From: an uncultured Chromatiaceae bacterium | GTDB taxonomy: Bacteria; Pseudomonadota; Gammaproteobacteria; Enterobacterales; Alteromonadaceae | Reading direction: 5' to 3' | Assembly: GCA_937978655.1 (NCBI GenBank) | Contig: CALJUX010000014.1 | Coordinates: 31,450-95,449, forward strand | DNA: 64,000 nucleotides | Shown here: positions 61,545 through 64,000 of the stretch, piece by piece | Layout: each line of letters starts with the position of its first letter | How positions within the stretch are numbered: the first letter of the stretch is position 1 | Notes under the pieces: model-generated | What the model was told of the DNA's origin: nothing | Database searches by the model: none | The model's input: only the letters and a program-made list of their open reading frames with translations | Position numbers and translations under genes: made by a program

Positions 61545-63947
61545 ATGTGGGCACTGCTTGGATTTATCGCCGGTTATAGTCTGGGGGCGTTGGAAGGCGA
61601 GACTATCATGGGTGCCATCCTCGGTCTGGCGCTTGGGCTGGCGCTGGACGCCTGGCGCAAAGCGGCTGGGCTGGAAGCGAAGCTCGAGGAATTGCAGCAA
61701 CAAGTGGCCAAGTTGCGCGGCCGTGAGACTGGCGCCAACTCAGAACTGGTTGCAGCGCAACCTGCAGCAACCACAACAAGCGCCAACCGAGATGTGCTGC
61801 AGGGCGGCTGGGCTGATCCGCATGGGGTGCTGGCGAATAACGGATTTACAGCCGCTGCGCCAGCAAACACCGCCGCCACTTCTGCAATGCGCCCGGCAGA
61901 AAGTCCCGAGCCTGCAGATGTCTCCGCGCCTGCGCTGCAGAGCGCAGATCAGGCAGCTTTCGCCAGCCACAATGCCGCTGCCTGGCAGCAAAGTGCAACC
62001 ATTTCATCGCCGTCAGTACTGCAACCTTTGTTTGATCTGTTCCGCAATGTCAGCCCGCTGGTTTTGGCTGGCCTCACCGTGTTGTTTTTAGGCCTGAGTT
62101 TTCTCGCCACTTATTTTGCTCATCAGGGTTTGTTGTCGATGGAGCTGCGGCTCGGTTTTATCGGGCTTTGTGGCGGAGGTTTGGTTGGGCTTGGCTGGTG
62201 GAAACGGCGTCGGCTTGGTGACAATGCCGCTCTGCTGCAAGGCGCCGGTTTTGCCGTGGTTTATCTGACTTTGTTTGCCGCCTGTAAATATTATCCGATG
62301 ATTGGCGGCACTACGGCTTTTGCGCTGATGTTGCTGACGGTGTTGGCCGGCAGCGCGATGGCGTTGTTGCAGCAATCACAGGCACTGGCCATTCTGGCTA
62401 CCGCCGGTGGTTTTCTGGTGCCTTTACTGACGTCAGACGGCTCGAATCGTTTTGTCGGTCTGTTCAGCTACTACCTGCTGCTGAATGCCGGTGTGTTGCT
62501 GCTGGCCTGGTACCGGCAATGGCGCTGGTTAAACTGGACTGGTTTTATCGCGACTTTTGCCATCGCGCTGGCCTGGCAGCTGGTCAATTACCACAGCAGC
62601 GACTACGCGCTGGTGCAGCCGTTTTTCGCTGCGTATTTCCTGATGTACTTGCTGATTGGTTATCGCTTTACGCTGCGTCAGGGTCATCAGAGCCGCGGTT
62701 TTATCGATGGCAGTTTAGTCTTTGGCCTACCGTTGTTGTCCTTTAGCCAACAGCTGTTGTTGACTGGCCATTTTAGCCAGGGCGACAGCGTCAGCGCCGC
62801 AGTTTATGCGTTGGTGTATGGCGGGATGTACATGCTGGTGCGCCGGCAGCAGCGTGATGACTTACGCCGGTTTGGCCAGATCCAGCTGGGCCTCGCGCTG
62901 ATGTTTGGCTCTTTGGTGTTGCCATTTTCGCAAGGCGCCAGCTGGACGGCTTTTGGCTGGGCCTTAGAAGCGGCCGGGTTGTGCTGGCTCGGTTTTCAGC
63001 AGCAAAGTCGTGCCAGCCGCGCCGGTGCTTATCTGCTGATGATGGGGGCGCTGGTCGCTTTTGCCAGTGAATTGCCGGTCCAGACCGGCCGCTTGTGGCT
63101 GGTGCAGGGTGACTTTATCAATATTCTGGTGCTCGGTCTGTCGCTGTTATTGCTGTCAGTCAGCAGCGACCGCAAGCCGGCGGACACCCGCCTGCTGCCG
63201 GGGGAAACCGCTTTGTCGTTGCTGTGGTGCGGCCTAGGCTGGTTATGCTGGCATCTGGCGTTTTTTGCCGAACTGGATGGTCATCTGGCGCAGCCTTTAG
63301 CGGCGCAGATCGCGGTGGCGGCGCTGTCGTTGCTGTTGGCGTCCGCGCTTTATCAGCGCTGGCCGCTACCCACCTTGCAACGTTTTGGCTGGTGGCTGTT
63401 ACCGCTGTTGTATTGCTGGTATGGCGTCGAGTTTTTCTCACAGCTCGACAGCGGCCACTGGCAAGCTGTGTTGTCTTTGAGCGGTAGCGTCGCGCTGGTG
63501 TTGGTACTGCTGAGTTTCTATCACTGGCTGCGGCAGGCGCAGGTCACCAAGCCCTTGTATTTACTGACGATGCCCTGGCTGGTCGGGGCTTTAGTGCTGT
63601 GGCAGGCACGCTATCTGGCAAATCACTGGCAATTAGATAATCCGCAGCTGTTGGGGCTGTTTTTGATTGCTGTCGCCGCACCCATGTTGGTATGCCTGTG
63701 GTTATCGGTGCAGCAGCGCTGGCCACATCCGGCGGCACCGGCGCTGTTTTTAACCAGGCTGCCTTTGCCCTGGCTCGGTGGATTGCTGCTGCTGTGGGGC
63801 TGGAGTCTGGTGGAACCGGCAACAGGTTATCCGATACTGAACGGTCCGGATGCCGTGATGCTGGGCGCAGTGCTGGCGGCCGGCTTGCAATGGCGGGCGA
63901 TCCAGCGGGTTTTACCGCCAACGCCACGGGCCGCGCAGCTGCTGGCA
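61545..63947 (+). CDS. DUF2339 family multi-spanning membrane protein, partial at contig end
   Basis: An ATG at 61545 (AGGGACG upstream) opens 801 codons with no stop before adapter sequence begins at 63948. The N-terminus has a short membrane segment and coiled-coil (LEAKLEELQQQVAKL), then an Ala/Pro-rich linker (about 70-165), and from about residue 170 a long series of membrane helices (SPLVLAGLTVLFLGLSFLA, GAGFAVVYLTLFAACKYYP, ATAGGFLVPLLTSDGSN) typical of DUF2339. The function is unknown. The real C-terminus is missing because of the contig end, not necessarily because the gene is broken. Confidence 0.88.
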
Positions 63948-64000
63948 AGATCGGAAGAGCGTCGTGTAGGGAAAGAGTGTAGACCCCGGTGGTCGCCGTA
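63948..64000. other. Illumina TruSeq adapter sequence (assembly artefact)
   Basis: The sequence from 63948 begins AGATCGGAAGAGCGTCGTGT and continues through GGGAAAGAGTGTAGA to GGTGGTCGCCGTA, matching the TruSeq read-2-side adapter with two T-to-C differences in the middle. It is not genomic and should be trimmed. Confidence 0.97.

Noticed and set aside
1..63947. CRISPR arrays, insertion sequences, prophage genes, integrons or rRNA operons
   Set aside because: No regularly spaced repeats, transposase or integrase motifs, or rRNA sequence were seen on either strand.

Overview
The window is about 64 kb of a gammaproteobacterial chromosome. Gene content and order point to the Alteromonadales, probably near Rheinheimera or Alishewanella: glpE-glpG, ubiC-ubiA beside a stray FliL paralogue, a leuABCD operon with a leader peptide, the glrK-qseG-glrR set, and a DeoR-type regulator directly before glmS. 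The taxon is inferred from gene content, not measured. No phage, insertion sequence, CRISPR array or rRNA operon is visible. The last 53 bases (63948-64000) match an Illumina TruSeq adapter rather than genomic DNA, so the assembled contig really ends at 63947, inside a DUF2339 gene.

Layout. 1-5.1 kb holds a partial TPR protein, a DUF2256 zinc-ribbon protein, glpE-glpG, a FliL-like protein, ubiC-ubiA and a DUF3429 membrane protein. 5.1-10.6 kb holds a secreted amidohydrolase and a divergent SNF2-type helicase. 10.7-12.3 kb is a small accessory patch with an unrecognised secreted protein and two paralogous small membrane proteins, the first frameshifted. 12.5-18.2 kb runs on the minus strand: a DUF3718 protein, an M6 protease, and a LytTR response regulator with two tandem sensor kinases, one of them degenerate. 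comM and trkH follow. 21.5-28.1 kb is a TetR-MMPL-LolA-like-FimV/barrel-binding-protein cluster that looks like an envelope lipid or hydrophobic-compound export system. 28-39.3 kb mixes an M20 peptidase, TerC, a TRIC-type channel, an M4 protease, DUF2252, a GGDEF/EAL protein and an S41 lipoprotein. 39.3-44.3 kb is the leuABCD operon with its Leu-rich leader and attenuator, divergent from tRNA-Leu(UAA). 44.8-48.2 kb has a TPR-GGDEF protein and an adenosine deaminase homologue.

The two most interesting places are intergenic. (1) 48.3-48.9 kb has two sites resembling the GlrR consensus, a sigma-54 promoter and a structured leader in front of a 64-residue membrane protein, immediately before glrK-qseG-glrR. 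In E. coli this position is occupied by the GlrR/sigma-54-controlled sRNA gene glmY. (2) 54.39-54.77 kb has a Fur-box-like site between divergent promoters. One reads into a 52-residue membrane protein; the other reads into a non-coding stretch of about 130 nt ending in a strong minus-strand terminator, a candidate iron-regulated sRNA.

54.8-61.4 kb carries a large propeller-type sensor kinase, then a DeoR-family regulator with a palindromic operator in front of it, then glmS. Much of the window therefore concerns cell-envelope supply and sensing (GlmS, GlrKR, the MMPL cluster, ubiquinone) together with secreted proteases.
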